41,709 bases of DNA from an uncultured Woeseiaceae bacterium (GTDB lineage Bacteria > Pseudomonadota > Gammaproteobacteria > Steroidobacterales > Woeseiaceae), in NCBI GenBank assembly GCA_902510755.1, contig CABXCS010000007.1:1-41709 (forward strand). The letters run 5' to 3'. Shown one piece after another: positions 15,258 through 25,124 of this stretch. Within the stretch, counting starts at the first letter, position 1, and every line of letters begins with the position of its first letter. The translations under genes and the position numbers were made by a program. Below the pieces are notes generated by a model. That model made no database searches and had not been told where the DNA came from. It was given only the letters and a program-made list of their open reading frames with translations.

Positions 15258-17936
15258 ATGTCCACTATGGAAAACAGCTTTGGCTCTCACTCAGTCCTAG
15301 AATTAAATAATAAAAACTATGAATACTATAAACTTGATGCAATTGATAATGATAAAGTCAAGTTGCTGCCCTATTCGTTAAAAATTTTACTCGAAAATTT
15401 ACTGCGTTTTGAAGATGGAATAAATATCACTAAAGAAGATATTCTTGCTGTAGTTAATTGGGAACCAAAAGCTAAGCCCAGTAAAGAAATATCATTTACT
15501 CCGGCTCGTGTAATTTTACAGGATTTCACTGGTGTTCCAGCTGTTGTTGATCTTGCTGCTATGCGAAATGCAGTTATCAATCTTGGTGGAGAAGCAAATA
15601 GCATCAACCCATTGTCACCAGCAGAGCTTGTCATTGATCACTCCGTTCAAGTTGATAATTATGCCAAATCTGATGCATTGACGTTGAATAACGAAATCGA
15701 ATTTAATCGTAATGAAGAAAGGTATTCATTTTTAAAATGGGGGCAAAATGCCTTTGAAAACTTCAAAGTTGTTCCACCCAATACAGGTATCGTACATCAA
15801 GTTAATCTCGAGTACCTAAGCCGGGTAACTTTTGATAAAAAAATAGATGATAGGCATGTAATCTACCCTGACACAGTGGTTGGAACAGATTCTCATACCA
15901 CAATGATTAATGGACTTGGGATCCTTGGTTGGGGAGTTGGTGGTATTGAAGCCGAAGCTGCGATGTTAGGTCAGCCAATTACCATGCTGATCCCCCAAGT
16001 GATTGGATTTAAATTAACTGGTAAGTTACGTGAAGGCACAACTGCTACCGATTTAGTATTAACTGTAACTGAGATTTTACGTGAAAAAGGTGTAGTAGGT
16101 AAATTTGTCGAATTCTTTGGCAATGGTCTTGACGAGCTTCCACTGGCAGATAGAGCTACTCTTGGCAATATGTCTCCAGAATTTGGTAGTACATGCGCAA
16201 TATTTCCCATTGATGATGAAACACTTCGTTATTTGGAATTATCTGGTCGTGATAAAGAACATATTGAACTAATAAAAACCTACTCAAAAGCACAGGGGTT
16301 ATGGAGAGACAAGGATCAACCTGATGCCAATTATAGTGACTTGGTAGAGCTAGATATGAGTAGCGTGGAACCAAGTATTGCTGGCCCAAAAAGACCGCAA
16401 GATCGAATACCGCTCAAAGAAGCTCACTTAACTTTTGAGCAGCACCTAAAATCTGCAATTAAAGACCGTGAAAGTGATGGAAAGATAGATATTAATATCG
16501 AAAATGATGCTTTTTTAATGAAGGATGGTGCGTTATTAATTGCTGCAATAACTAGCTGCACAAATACATCTAACCCTGCCGTTATGATTGCAGCCGGCTT
16601 ACTTGCCAATAATGCAATAAAATCAGGTCTCAAAACCAAACCCTGGGTTAAAACTAGTTTAGCTCCAGGATCCAAGGTTGTAACTGATTATCTTAAAAAA
16701 GCTAAACTTAATGAGGCGCTTGACCAACTTGGTTTTCAGACAGTTGGCTATGGCTGCACTACTTGTATTGGGAATTCTGGCCCATTAATGACCGAAGTCA
16801 GTAAAGGTGTTCATGATTCCGAATTAATCGGTTGCAGTATCCTATCCGGAAATAGAAATTTTGAAGGTAGGATACATCCTCAAGTTCAAATGAATTTTTT
16901 AGCCTCCCCTCCTTTGGTGGTTGCTTATGCTATAGCTGGAAATATGCAGCATAACTTAACAGAAGAGCCATTAGGTAAGGATCAGAAAGGTAATGACGTA
17001 TATTTAAAGGATATCTGGCCAACTCAAAAAGATGTGAGTGACACACTGATGTCGTCTATCAATTCTGATATGTTTTCATCTAGTTATAATTCTGTTTTTG
17101 ATGGTGATGAAAACTGGAATAATATTAATACTTCTACCGGTGAAATTTATAGTTGGGATGAAACATCGACTTATGTAAAGCACCCACCTTATTTTGAAGG
17201 AATGACATTAATTCCTGACCCAATCAATGATATCAAGAGCGCAAGAGTGCTTGCTTTGTTGGGTGATTCTGTTACGACTGATCATATTTCACCAGCTGGT
17301 GGTATCGCAAAAGACAGCCCTGCTGCCGATTACCTTCGTAACCAAGGTATACATGAGCAAGATTTTAACTCTTATGGATCTCGACGAGGTAATCACGAGG
17401 TGATGATGCGAGGTACATTTGCAAATATTCGGTTACGCAATAAGCTGGCTCCTGGCACAGAAGGTGGATGGACAAATCATCAGCCAAGCAATCAAAAGAT
17501 GACAATTTTTGAGGCAGCCAATCAATATAAAAAAGATCAAATTCCATTAATAATTTTAGCTGGAAGTGAGTATGGTACCGGCTCATCTCGAGATTGGGCA
17601 GCAAAAGGTACCCTCTTACTTGGTGTAAAAGCTGTCATTGCGAAAAGTTATGAGCGAATTCATAGATCTAATTTAATTGGCATGGGTGTTCTACCATTAC
17701 AATTCAAAAATAATGAAGATGCTGAATTCCATGGTTTAAATGGTACGGAGGAATATACTGTGTCAGACCATATTGACCCAAATAATAAAATGGCAGTCGT
17801 TACAGCAAAAAGCCCTTCTGGGGAAATAAAAGAATTTGAAACTCAAATCAGGATTGATACACCTAAGGAGAGAGACTATTTTGAGCATGGTGGCATCTTG
17901 CAATTCGTTCTTAGGCAAATTGTAAGTAGCAAATAG
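15258..17936 (+). CDS. acnA: Aconitate hydratase A
   Basis: Interconverts citrate and isocitrate in the TCA cycle through a 4Fe-4S cluster. The cluster ligands are Cys434 (TSCTNTSNP), Cys500 and Cys503 (YGCTTCIGNSG). VGTDSHTTMINGLG, ILSGNRNFEGRIHP, LLGDSVTTDHISPAG and GSEYGTGSSRDWAAKG match the AcnA/IRP branch, and the chain of 892 residues is the usual length. Two Mets lie close together at the start (15258 and 15267), and neither has a strong ribosome binding site; the conserved part begins at either. tatD follows 15 bases downstream on the same strand. Confidence 0.97.
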   Translation: MSTMENSFGSHSVLELNNKNYEYYKLDAIDNDKVKLLPYSLKILLENLLRFEDGINITKEDILAVVNWEPKAKPSKEISFTPARVILQDFTGVPAVVDLAAMRNAVINLGGEANSINPLSPAELVIDHSVQVDNYAKSDALTLNNEIEFNRNEERYSFLKWGQNAFENFKVVPPNTGIVHQVNLEYLSRVTFDKKIDDRHVIYPDTVVGTDSHTTMINGLGILGWGVGGIEAEAAMLGQPITMLIPQVIGFKLTGKLREGTTATDLVLTVTEILREKGVVGKFVEFFGNGLDELPLADRATLGNMSPEFGSTCAIFPIDDETLRYLELSGRDKEHIELIKTYSKAQGLWRDKDQPDANYSDLVELDMSSVEPSIAGPKRPQDRIPLKEAHLTFEQHLKSAIKDRESDGKIDINIENDAFLMKDGALLIAAITSCTNTSNPAVMIAAGLLANNAIKSGLKTKPWVKTSLAPGSKVVTDYLKKAKLNEALDQLGFQTVGYGCTTCIGNSGPLMTEVSKGVHDSELIGCSILSGNRNFEGRIHPQVQMNFLASPPLVVAYAIAGNMQHNLTEEPLGKDQKGNDVYLKDIWPTQKDVSDTLMSSINSDMFSSSYNSVFDGDENWNNINTSTGEIYSWDETSTYVKHPPYFEGMTLIPDPINDIKSARVLALLGDSVTTDHISPAGGIAKDSPAADYLRNQGIHEQDFNSYGSRRGNHEVMMRGTFANIRLRNKLAPGTEGGWTNHQPSNQKMTIFEAANQYKKDQIPLIILAGSEYGTGSSRDWAAKGTLLLGVKAVIAKSYERIHRSNLIGMGVLPLQFKNNEDAEFHGLNGTEEYTVSDHIDPNNKMAVVTAKSPSGEIKEFETQIRIDTPKERDYFEHGGILQFVLRQIVSSK

Positions 17937-17951
17937 CAATCAAATTAAGCA

Positions 17952-18764
17952 ATGTCAGATTACTTGATAGATATTGGCGCTAACCTAACTCACAGCGACT
18001 ATGAAAATGATCTTAACGCAGTCATAGATAATGCTTTAAACTGCAATATCAAGACACTTATTATCACTGGCGCTACTAAAGAAGAGAGTATTAAAGCTCA
18101 CGAATTAACATTGTCTCGTACAGATAACTTGTTCTGTACTGCAGGTGTTCACCCGCATTATGCTGATACTTACGACCAAGAAACTGAAAAAGTAATTTAT
18201 GATCTTGCTACAAGAAATTCAGTGGTTGCAATTGGCGAGTGTGGGCTAGATTACTTTCGTAATTTTTCTTCTAAAGATTCGCAAATAAATGCATTTATAA
18301 ATCAAATAGAAATAGCTAAAACTGTCGAATTACCACTATTCCTGCATCAACGCGATGCTCATAATGATTTTGTAAAAATAATGGAAGATCATTATGATCA
18401 ATCAATCAAAGGTGTTGCTCACTGTTTTACTGGGACCAAGGAAATGTTAGCTGAGTATTTAGAGATGGGCTTATACATTGGTATAACAGGTTGGATATGT
18501 GATGAGAGACGCGGTGTTGAATTACAAAAAATTGTAAACCAAATTCCGCTTGATAAAATTATGATTGAAACAGATTGCCCTTATCTGCTCCCGCGCACAT
18601 TGAAACCAAAACCAAAATCAAGACGTAATGAGCCTAAATTTTTACATGAAATTGTTAAAATGATTGCTTTAAATACAGATTACAGTAGTACTGAAATTAT
18701 CAATCAAAGCACAAAGAATGCAAATAGATTATTTAATTTACCGATATTTAACAATGATTTATGA
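17952..18764 (+). CDS. tatD: TatD-family metal-dependent DNase
   Basis: TIM-barrel hydrolase of the TatD family, reported to act as a metal-dependent 3'-5' exonuclease on DNA. Metal-site motifs are visible: GVHPHY (His67, His69), GECGLD (Glu96), FLHQRDAH, AHCFTG and IETDCPYLLPR. The stretch GITGWICDERRG and KPKSRRNEPKFL mark it as TatD itself rather than the YcfH or YjjV paralogs. Length 270 residues. It directly follows acnA and converges on thrC with only 7 bases between the stop codons. Confidence 0.93.
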   Translation: MSDYLIDIGANLTHSDYENDLNAVIDNALNCNIKTLIITGATKEESIKAHELTLSRTDNLFCTAGVHPHYADTYDQETEKVIYDLATRNSVVAIGECGLDYFRNFSSKDSQINAFINQIEIAKTVELPLFLHQRDAHNDFVKIMEDHYDQSIKGVAHCFTGTKEMLAEYLEMGLYIGITGWICDERRGVELQKIVNQIPLDKIMIETDCPYLLPRTLKPKPKSRRNEPKFLHEIVKMIALNTDYSSTEIINQSTKNANRLFNLPIFNNDL

Positions 18765-18771
18765 TTACTAT

Positions 18772-20070
18772 CTAATGTATATTTTTATTTAAAATATCTT
18801 TAAATTCGTCCATACAGGCATTAATACTATGCATTGAGCTGGGCTTGTCTAGTATGGAGGCTAACTCAGGTGGAATAGGAATATCTTGGCCAATGAGAGG
18901 CTCAACAATTGTTTCAAATTTGGCAGGATGTGCTGTTGCTACAACTATCCATTCATTATCTTTCTTAAGGTCACTGCCAAGCTCATGATAAGTATGTGAT
19001 GCAGTCGCTGTATGAGGGCACAAAATTATATGATCTTCACTATAACTACGTTTGATCTCACGCTCAATCATATTGTCACTAATAGTAATTGCTGATATGC
19101 AATCATTCAGACTATTGATATCACCATAAAAACTACTTAGACGCTCCATATTGCTTGGACTCCCAACATCCATAGCATTAGCTAATGTCTCTATACTTCT
19201 CCTAGGTTCCCATTCTGCCCCATTTAAATAGTCGACAATCAATTTATTTTCATTTACCGCAAGAATAATATTTCCGATAGGCAGGCCCATATCTCTAGCC
19301 ATAACACAAGCAAGTCCATTACCTAGATTGCCAGTTGGAATAATATAACTGGGTTTAATACCACTCGATCTATAATGGCTCATACTCGAATATGCGTAAT
19401 ATACGCTCTGCGGCAATAAACGACCTAGATTAATACTGTTCGCTGATGAGAAGCGATAATTAGTAGAGAGCTCGTCATCAAGAAAAGCTTTTTTTACAAT
19501 TTTTTGACAATCATCAAATGTTCCTTTAACTGAGAGGGATAATATATTATTACCCCAGCATGTTAGTTGCTTTTCCTGTCTTTTTGAGACTTTCCCTTCA
19601 GGGAATAACACAACAACCTTGGCATTTGGTAGGTCATTAAAAGCAGCAGCTACTGCTCCTCCAGTGTCACCTGATGTTGCCACTAATACAACTAATGGAC
19701 GTAATTGTTTTGCGTTTAAACGGCTCATACATGAGGCTAAGAATCTCGCACCGACATCTTTAAATGCAGCAGTAGGACCATGAAAAAGCTCCATAATCGA
19801 ATATCCTGGTGAGATAGTTTCTGTAGGTATTGCAAAAGAAAATGCTTCATTCACTATCTCACTCAAACTCTCTTCTAATAATGAACTTTTAAAAAATGGT
19901 TGCAGGAAACGCAGTGCCATATCTTGAAGAGATTGCGTATCGCTAAGGTCGTTATAAGTAAAACTTGGGAGTTCTGTTGGTATAAATAGACCACCATCGT
20001 CAGCAATTCCCTTTGTCAGCACTTCTTCAATTCTATAATCTTTTGTGCCACGTGTGCTTACGAAATCCAC
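18772..20070 (-). CDS. thrC: Threonine synthase
   Basis: PLP enzyme converting O-phosphohomoserine to threonine, the last step of the pathway. The PLP lysine lies in FHGPTAAFKDVGARF. SGDTGGAVAAAF, VVLFPEGKVSKRQEKQL and PTGNLGNGLA are further conserved blocks. I set the start at GTG 20068-20070 (VDFVSTRGTKDYRIEEV), five bases after GGAAGAG (20082-20076), which sits at the end of thrB. A GTG two codons earlier overlaps the thrB stop but has no spacing. A reading from 20118 extends into thrB and lacks family similarity. This gives about 432 residues, near the E. coli length. Translation is likely coupled to thrB. Confidence 0.95.
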   Translation of the reverse strand: MDFVSTRGTKDYRIEEVLTKGIADDGGLFIPTELPSFTYNDLSDTQSLQDMALRFLQPFFKSSLLEESLSEIVNEAFSFAIPTETISPGYSIMELFHGPTAAFKDVGARFLASCMSRLNAKQLRPLVVLVATSGDTGGAVAAAFNDLPNAKVVVLFPEGKVSKRQEKQLTCWGNNILSLSVKGTFDDCQKIVKKAFLDDELSTNYRFSSANSINLGRLLPQSVYYAYSSMSHYRSSGIKPSYIIPTGNLGNGLACVMARDMGLPIGNIILAVNENKLIVDYLNGAEWEPRRSIETLANAMDVGSPSNMERLSSFYGDINSLNDCISAITISDNMIEREIKRSYSEDHIILCPHTATASHTYHELGSDLKKDNEWIVVATAHPAKFETIVEPLIGQDIPIPPELASILDKPSSMHSINACMDEFKDILNKNIH

Positions 20071-20072
20071 AA

Positions 20073-21017
20073 TCACTCTTCCAGATGAGCGCCAATTGAG
20101 TTTAACGGACTTACCCAACCTTGAGAATTAATTTTATGTTGACTGAAAATATCCATCATTGCTATTTTTATATCTTCAGCAAGCCTATCCTCACATAATG
20201 CAAAAATACTTGGTCCGCTACCTGATAATGAACATCCTAAGGCGCCTCCATCGATAGCAGCTTTTTTTACCTCATCAAAGTGCGCCACAGAATGAGAGCG
20301 TTGAGGTTCTATGATAACATCTTTTAAATTATGCCTTATTAAGGCTAAGTCATTTTTTTGAAGGCCAATTAAAAATCCAGCTAAACAACCTTGCTGCTCC
20401 AACCATTGACTCATGGAATAATTTTCTGATAAAGAACCTCTACTTTCCGCTGTATTTACAATCATATCAGGATGAACTAGCACTGAACTAATATTGGTTG
20501 GTGTATCAATGGACACCATCCCTGGAAGGGATGATGAAGGACAAAACACCATCCCACCAATTAAACTTGGTGCAATATTATCCGCATGGATGCCACCACT
20601 AGCAAATTTCTCACCCTCAAGTGCGGCTGAAAGAAGCCCTGATAAAGGTAAAGGTTTGCTTAGCAGGGCATTGGCAGCAACTGCACCAGCTACTGCAGAG
20701 GCGGCTGAACTTCCCATTCCTGACTGTAGCGGAATACCCTTATGAATAACAATCTCCAACCCGCCAGATTGTTTTTCTGCTCTCCATAAGGTGCCAGCTG
20801 CAATAGAGGCTGTATTTTGAGATGCGTTTTTTGATAAATCTTCATGAGGATTATTATTTAAATCATATATTTCTTTGATCATCACGCCCTCTTCTTCGAC
20901 CCTTCTTGCTGAGACTCGATCACCTACTCCACTTATCGCTAGTCCCAGCATGTCAAAACCGACAGCAATATTACCTATTGATGCAGGAGCAAATGCAGTT
21001 ATGTATTTTTCACTCAT
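20073..21017 (-). CDS. thrB: Homoserine kinase
   Basis: GHMP-family kinase that phosphorylates homoserine using ATP. The glycine/serine-rich phosphate loop PLQSGMGSSAASA is at 96-108, and the opening APASIGNIAVGFDMLG and the C-terminal GCSLSGSGPSIFAL are family motifs. Length 314 residues. It sits 4 bases after thrA and its last codons carry the probable ribosome binding site for thrC, so the three genes form a tight operon. Confidence 0.96.
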   Translation of the reverse strand: MSEKYITAFAPASIGNIAVGFDMLGLAISGVGDRVSARRVEEEGVMIKEIYDLNNNPHEDLSKNASQNTASIAAGTLWRAEKQSGGLEIVIHKGIPLQSGMGSSAASAVAGAVAANALLSKPLPLSGLLSAALEGEKFASGGIHADNIAPSLIGGMVFCPSSSLPGMVSIDTPTNISSVLVHPDMIVNTAESRGSLSENYSMSQWLEQQGCLAGFLIGLQKNDLALIRHNLKDVIIEPQRSHSVAHFDEVKKAAIDGGALGCSLSGSGPSIFALCEDRLAEDIKIAMMDIFSQHKINSQGWVSPLNSIGAHLEE

Positions 21018-21021
21018 TTTT

Positions 21022-23517
21022 CTATTTTATACTTTTTACTAAATCGACAATATTTGCTGAAATACCAGCAGCAGTGACTCCTGCACCAGCGCCTGGACCT
21101 TGTATGATCATAGGATTATCAGCATATCTATCTGACTGTATTTTGACTATATTGTCAGTTAACTGGATATTACTAAAGGCGTGGTCATCAGCAAACTCTT
21201 TGATACCTATGAAAACATTACCTTCTTTATCGATTGATGCAACATATCTCAACGTCATATTTTTATTTCTTGCTGTCAGATAACGCTCATGCATCACAGC
21301 ATCAAAATCTGAAAATCTTTCAAGAAATTCATCAACACTAAGTTTAGCTAGTGAATCAGGAAATAGACTTTCAATTGAAAAATCATTAATTTCAATTTTT
21401 CTACCAATTTCTCGTGATAAAATGGTTAATTTCCTAGCAACATCCATGCCTCCGAGATCATCTCTTGGGTCTGGCTCGGTATAACCACTTTCTTTGGCCT
21501 CAATAACGATTTGTGAAAAAGGTTTTGTGCCATCATATACATTAAACAAATAAGCTAATGTACCTGAAAAAATTCCCTCAATAGAGTGGATTACATCCCC
21601 AGTCGCAATTAAATTTTGAATAGTTCCAATGACTGGTAATCCAGCAGCAACGGTTGTCTCATAGAGGCACAGTGATTCACTTTTCTGAATTTGTGTTTTT
21701 ATAGCCTGATAATAAGTTTGCTCACTGCTAAATGCTTTTTTATTAGGAGTTATTACATTAATCCCCTGCCCTAACCATTCCTTATATTTCGCCGCAATTA
21801 TATCGCTAGAAGTACAATCTATGATTAATGCATGACCATTTATGGAAGAGTTTTTTATATGCGATGAAAAAATCTCTAAATCAAAATCTAAGGGTTTTTC
21901 TTTCTGACAATCAATCCAATCAGTTATACCCAAATTACCATCATTAAGTAACATTACTCTAGATGAAGCTATTCCTTTAACACTAATATCTAAACCAAAA
22001 ATATCTTGTCGGGCAACTAGATGGTTGTTAATTTGATTAAGCAGTTCGCTGCCAACCAAACCTGGCCCAATTAATCCAATCGAAAGTGAGTATTCTTGTC
22101 CAAAAAAGATAGCATGCAGATCATTTAATGCTTGCTCAACATCAGCTGAATCTATAACCGCAGAAATATTTCTTTCTGATGATCCTTGTGCTATTGCTCT
22201 AACGTTTATACTAGATTTACCTAAAGTGCTAAAAAATTTACCTGCAATGCCATGCTGACCAACCATATTGTCGCCAACAACCGCTAATACTGATAAATTT
22301 TTAGTAATATCAATATTAGTGATTAAACCAGAATCAATTTCTTCAGAAAATGCATTATTTATTTGCTTAAAAGCTAGCTCAGTTAATGACTCTTCTATAG
22401 CTATGCATATTGAATGTTCAGAGCTTGCTTGAGAAATAAGAGATACGGAAATATTTTCATCTTTAAGTGAGGCAAATAGTTTATCCGCAGTCCCGGGCAC
22501 ACCAAGCATCCCAGTACCCTCAACATTGATTAATGCCATAGACTCGATAACAGTAATACCCTTTATTTCTCTATTAGCATCAACTTTAGATGAAATTTTA
22601 GTACCTCTATTGTTAGGTGAGAATGTATTCTTGATATAAATTGGTATTTCTTGATCCACTAGAGGACTAAATGTTTTAGGATGTATAACTTTGGCTCCAA
22701 AATATGCAAGTTCCATTGCCTCATTATAAGATAGATTTGATATTAATCTGGCACTCTTTACCATATTCGGATCAGCACTCAAAACACCATCTACATCTGT
22801 CCATATAACAAGTTCTTTTGCATTGAATAAAGAAGCAAAAATTGCTGCAGAATAATCACTACCATTTCTACCAAGATTAGTTGGCAATCCATCGTACTTA
22901 GATGCGATAAAACCTGTTATTACATAAATACTGGATGGTGAAGAGGCAATTAAAGAACTAAATTTTTCTCTAGATTTGATCCAATCAACACTATCACCTA
23001 AATTTTTTTCATTTAGGTATAAAATTTCTCTACTATCTATAAAATTTGATTCATTTGAGCTGATTAATTTGTTTAGATAAGCACTTAATAACTGAGCTGA
23101 CCAAAGCTCTCCAAACCCCGCTATGATATCACTTCGACCTTGAACCTCTGAATGATCTTTACCATCAGATAGTTCAAGAATTTTTTGAATTTCTATAAAA
23201 TCTTCAGTTACTTTTTTTAAATATTTATTTGATTCTTCTTCATCTAGCAATTCGCTTGAAATTAATGAAATTCTATCCATGATAGATCTATATTCATTTG
23301 ATACTGACAATGATGAGGCTGAATAATTTTCTGATAACTTAATTAATAGGTCGGTAAAACCCCCCATTGCAGACACAATTATGCCATAACGTATTTCTTT
23401 ATTAGCATAATACGAATCTAATATGATTTTAGAAACTCTCACAAAGCAAGCAGTGTCAGCAAGGCTTGAGCCGCCAAATTTGAATACTTTGCATATTTCT
23501 TTTTTTGGAATATTCAT
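21022..23517 (-). CDS. thrA: Bifunctional aspartokinase I / homoserine dehydrogenase I
   Basis: Catalyses the first and third steps from aspartate to threonine. At 831 residues it is close to E. coli ThrA. The N-terminal kinase (about 1-290) begins with VFKFGGSSLAD (Lys13) and contains LGRNGSDYSAA and WTDVDGVLSADP. Two regulatory ACT segments follow (about 310-460), where threonine would be expected to act. The homoserine dehydrogenase part (about 475-831) has GLIGPGLVGSELL, DCTSSD, ITPNKKAF, YETTVAAGLPVIG, the catalytic GYTEPDPRDDLGG stretch and GPGAGAGVTAAG near the end. The upstream region shows a short Ile-rich reading frame but no clear attenuator. First gene of thrABC. Confidence 0.97.
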   Translation of the reverse strand: MNIPKKEICKVFKFGGSSLADTACFVRVSKIILDSYYANKEIRYGIIVSAMGGFTDLLIKLSENYSASSLSVSNEYRSIMDRISLISSELLDEEESNKYLKKVTEDFIEIQKILELSDGKDHSEVQGRSDIIAGFGELWSAQLLSAYLNKLISSNESNFIDSREILYLNEKNLGDSVDWIKSREKFSSLIASSPSSIYVITGFIASKYDGLPTNLGRNGSDYSAAIFASLFNAKELVIWTDVDGVLSADPNMVKSARLISNLSYNEAMELAYFGAKVIHPKTFSPLVDQEIPIYIKNTFSPNNRGTKISSKVDANREIKGITVIESMALINVEGTGMLGVPGTADKLFASLKDENISVSLISQASSEHSICIAIEESLTELAFKQINNAFSEEIDSGLITNIDITKNLSVLAVVGDNMVGQHGIAGKFFSTLGKSSINVRAIAQGSSERNISAVIDSADVEQALNDLHAIFFGQEYSLSIGLIGPGLVGSELLNQINNHLVARQDIFGLDISVKGIASSRVMLLNDGNLGITDWIDCQKEKPLDFDLEIFSSHIKNSSINGHALIIDCTSSDIIAAKYKEWLGQGINVITPNKKAFSSEQTYYQAIKTQIQKSESLCLYETTVAAGLPVIGTIQNLIATGDVIHSIEGIFSGTLAYLFNVYDGTKPFSQIVIEAKESGYTEPDPRDDLGGMDVARKLTILSREIGRKIEINDFSIESLFPDSLAKLSVDEFLERFSDFDAVMHERYLTARNKNMTLRYVASIDKEGNVFIGIKEFADDHAFSNIQLTDNIVKIQSDRYADNPMIIQGPGAGAGVTAAGISANIVDLVKSIK

Positions 23518-23818
23518 ATTTTTGAATTTTTTCTTGTTATATATTCAGGACCACCCTATTAAGCAAAAAAGATTATACATGATTATTATAATAAAAAATT
23601 TAAAAGGAGACATGGTCCTTCTATTTCAAATAGGTTAATTCTATTTAAAATTACAACTTTTTTCGTAGGTAAGTGATATTTAATTATCTAAGACAATTTA
23701 ATGGTTATAATAAGTTTAATATAGTTTTATTGTTTAATTAAATTAAAGAAATTATGGTTAAATTAATTTAACCACCTCGATCGATTAAAATTATTTTTTG
23801 CAAAAAAAAAGGGTATTA
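23518..23818. other. Divergent spacer between thrA and the MFS gene
   Basis: Very AT-rich 301-base intergenic region. On the minus side it holds a 22-codon frame (23613-23545) with four consecutive Ile codons, ending 27 bases before thrA. Flanking it is a 7-bp inverted repeat, AGGACCA (23547-23553) and TGGTCCT (23613-23619). On the plus side is a 20-bp perfect palindrome (23755-23774), then TCGATCGA, then AAGGG six bases before the MFS ATG. I see no tRNA, terminator or longer gene here. Confidence 0.8.
23755..23774. promoter_or_regulatory. 20-bp perfect palindrome, candidate operator for the MFS gene
   Basis: TGGTTAAATTAATTTAACCA reads the same on both strands. Its centre is about 54 bases upstream of the MFS start codon at 23819, the position expected of a repressor or activator site for a dimeric regulator. 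Its GC-containing ends (TGG/CCA) make it stand out from the surrounding A/T-rich DNA. No regulator gene is present in the window to pair with it. Confidence 0.5.
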
Positions 23819-25042
23819 ATGACAATTACTGAGAAATGGCTAACGATGGTTTTATTATGCCTATCTGGCAGTGTTATATTTTGGTTACCTTTATTCTCAG
23901 ACATCTTCTATATTCCTATGCAAAATGCTTTTGGGTTTACAAAAACACAAATGGGAATTCTCTTAAGCACATTCGGAGCTGTATCTCTTCTGGCTTACTT
24001 TCCTGGAGGATGGCTAGCAGATCGATTTTCACCTCGTAAACTTATTACTATTGCGCTTTTAATTACTGCATTCGCAGGATTTATTTTTTCGACATTACCC
24101 TCTTTTGAAATCTGCCTGATATTGTTCGCGATCTGGGGAATAACTAGCGCAGGTATATTATGGTCAGCAATGATCAAGGCAGCACGTTGCTGGGGTAGAA
24201 AAGAAGAACAAGGAAAAACATACGGTATACTTGAAGGAGGTAGAAGTATTTCAGATGTGATATCAACAACGATTTTGTTAGCAATTTTTGCATATAGCAG
24301 TAGTGTTGAAAAAGCTGTTTCCGAAATCATCATAATGATATCTTTTTATATTTTGGTTCTGGCATTTTTTGTTTGGCGAACCATGAGAGATGATATATCT
24401 AACGACAAAAAACAGCCAAAAGTGACCATAAATGAAATCATTTATATCTTAAAATTACCTGTCATTTGGCTGATCGCGCTCATAATAATGGCCACCAATA
24501 CCGCAATGTGGGGAACGCTTTTTTTTACACCTTATGCGACTGAAGTATATGAATTAGGTGAAGTTGGTGGTGGCGCTATAGGTGTAGGTAAATATTGGGT
24601 CACACCTTTTGCAGCCATTGCAGCTGGTTATTTTGCTGATAAAATTGGACCCGCAAAAGCTATTCTAGGGTTTTGTACTGTAATGACTATTGGCTTCTTA
24701 ATTTTTACCCTTATTCCTGGGTCGCCAAAACTTTTACCTTTTTTGATTATTAATGTTGCCGCTCTCACAGCTGCTGTTTACGCTCTTAGGGGAACTTATT
24801 TTTCTCTCTTGGAGCAAAGTAACGTGCCACTGGCAATCACAGGCACCGCAACAGGTATCATTTCAGTGACTGCGTATACACCAGATATATTTATGCCCAC
24901 TATAGGAGGTATTATTTTGGATACTTATCCGGGTGCTATTGGTTATCAATACTTGTTTCTAATCATTTCCTTCTTAAACTTGATTGGCCTAATTGCAGCT
25001 TATTTTATTTATCGAAAACTTCAAAAAGTAAAGGCAAGATAA
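23819..25042 (+). CDS. MFS transporter, substrate unknown
   Basis: A 407-residue membrane protein with about 12 hydrophobic segments split by a central charged loop (RTMRDDISNDKKQPK). The loop between segments 2 and 3 carries the MFS motif A variant GGWLADRFSPRK, echoed in the second half by GYFADKIGPAKA. ATG 23819-23821 is the start, with AAGGG six bases before it; a TTG seven codons upstream is less likely. The second half has TGTATGIISVTAYTPDIFMP. The sequence has the look of the sugar-phosphate/organic anion permease-like branch, but the substrate cannot be read. It faces a minus-strand catabolic-looking gene group and may import its substrate. Confidence 0.88.
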   Translation: MTITEKWLTMVLLCLSGSVIFWLPLFSDIFYIPMQNAFGFTKTQMGILLSTFGAVSLLAYFPGGWLADRFSPRKLITIALLITAFAGFIFSTLPSFEICLILFAIWGITSAGILWSAMIKAARCWGRKEEQGKTYGILEGGRSISDVISTTILLAIFAYSSSVEKAVSEIIIMISFYILVLAFFVWRTMRDDISNDKKQPKVTINEIIYILKLPVIWLIALIIMATNTAMWGTLFFTPYATEVYELGEVGGGAIGVGKYWVTPFAAIAAGYFADKIGPAKAILGFCTVMTIGFLIFTLIPGSPKLLPFLIINVAALTAAVYALRGTYFSLLEQSNVPLAITGTATGIISVTAYTPDIFMPTIGGIILDTYPGAIGYQYLFLIISFLNLIGLIAAYFIYRKLQKVKAR

Positions 25043-25124
25043 AATAGAGGCGCTTACCTCAACTGATTGTCATTTTTCTCCAGTATGATCTAATCTAAAG
25101 TGCCGCACCGCTATTAGTTTATCG

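Noticed and set aside
20071..20118. thrC start at 20118
   Set aside because: The extension overlaps thrB by 46 bases and is not similar to threonine synthases; GTG 20070 has a well-placed ribosome binding site.
23518..23640. Classical thr attenuator
   Set aside because: The short frame has no Thr codons, and no GC-rich hairpin followed by a T run lies before thrA.
25047..25060. GAGG/CCTC hairpin between the convergent MFS and oxygenase genes as a bidirectional terminator
   Set aside because: Only 4 bp of stem and no adjacent T tract on either strand.
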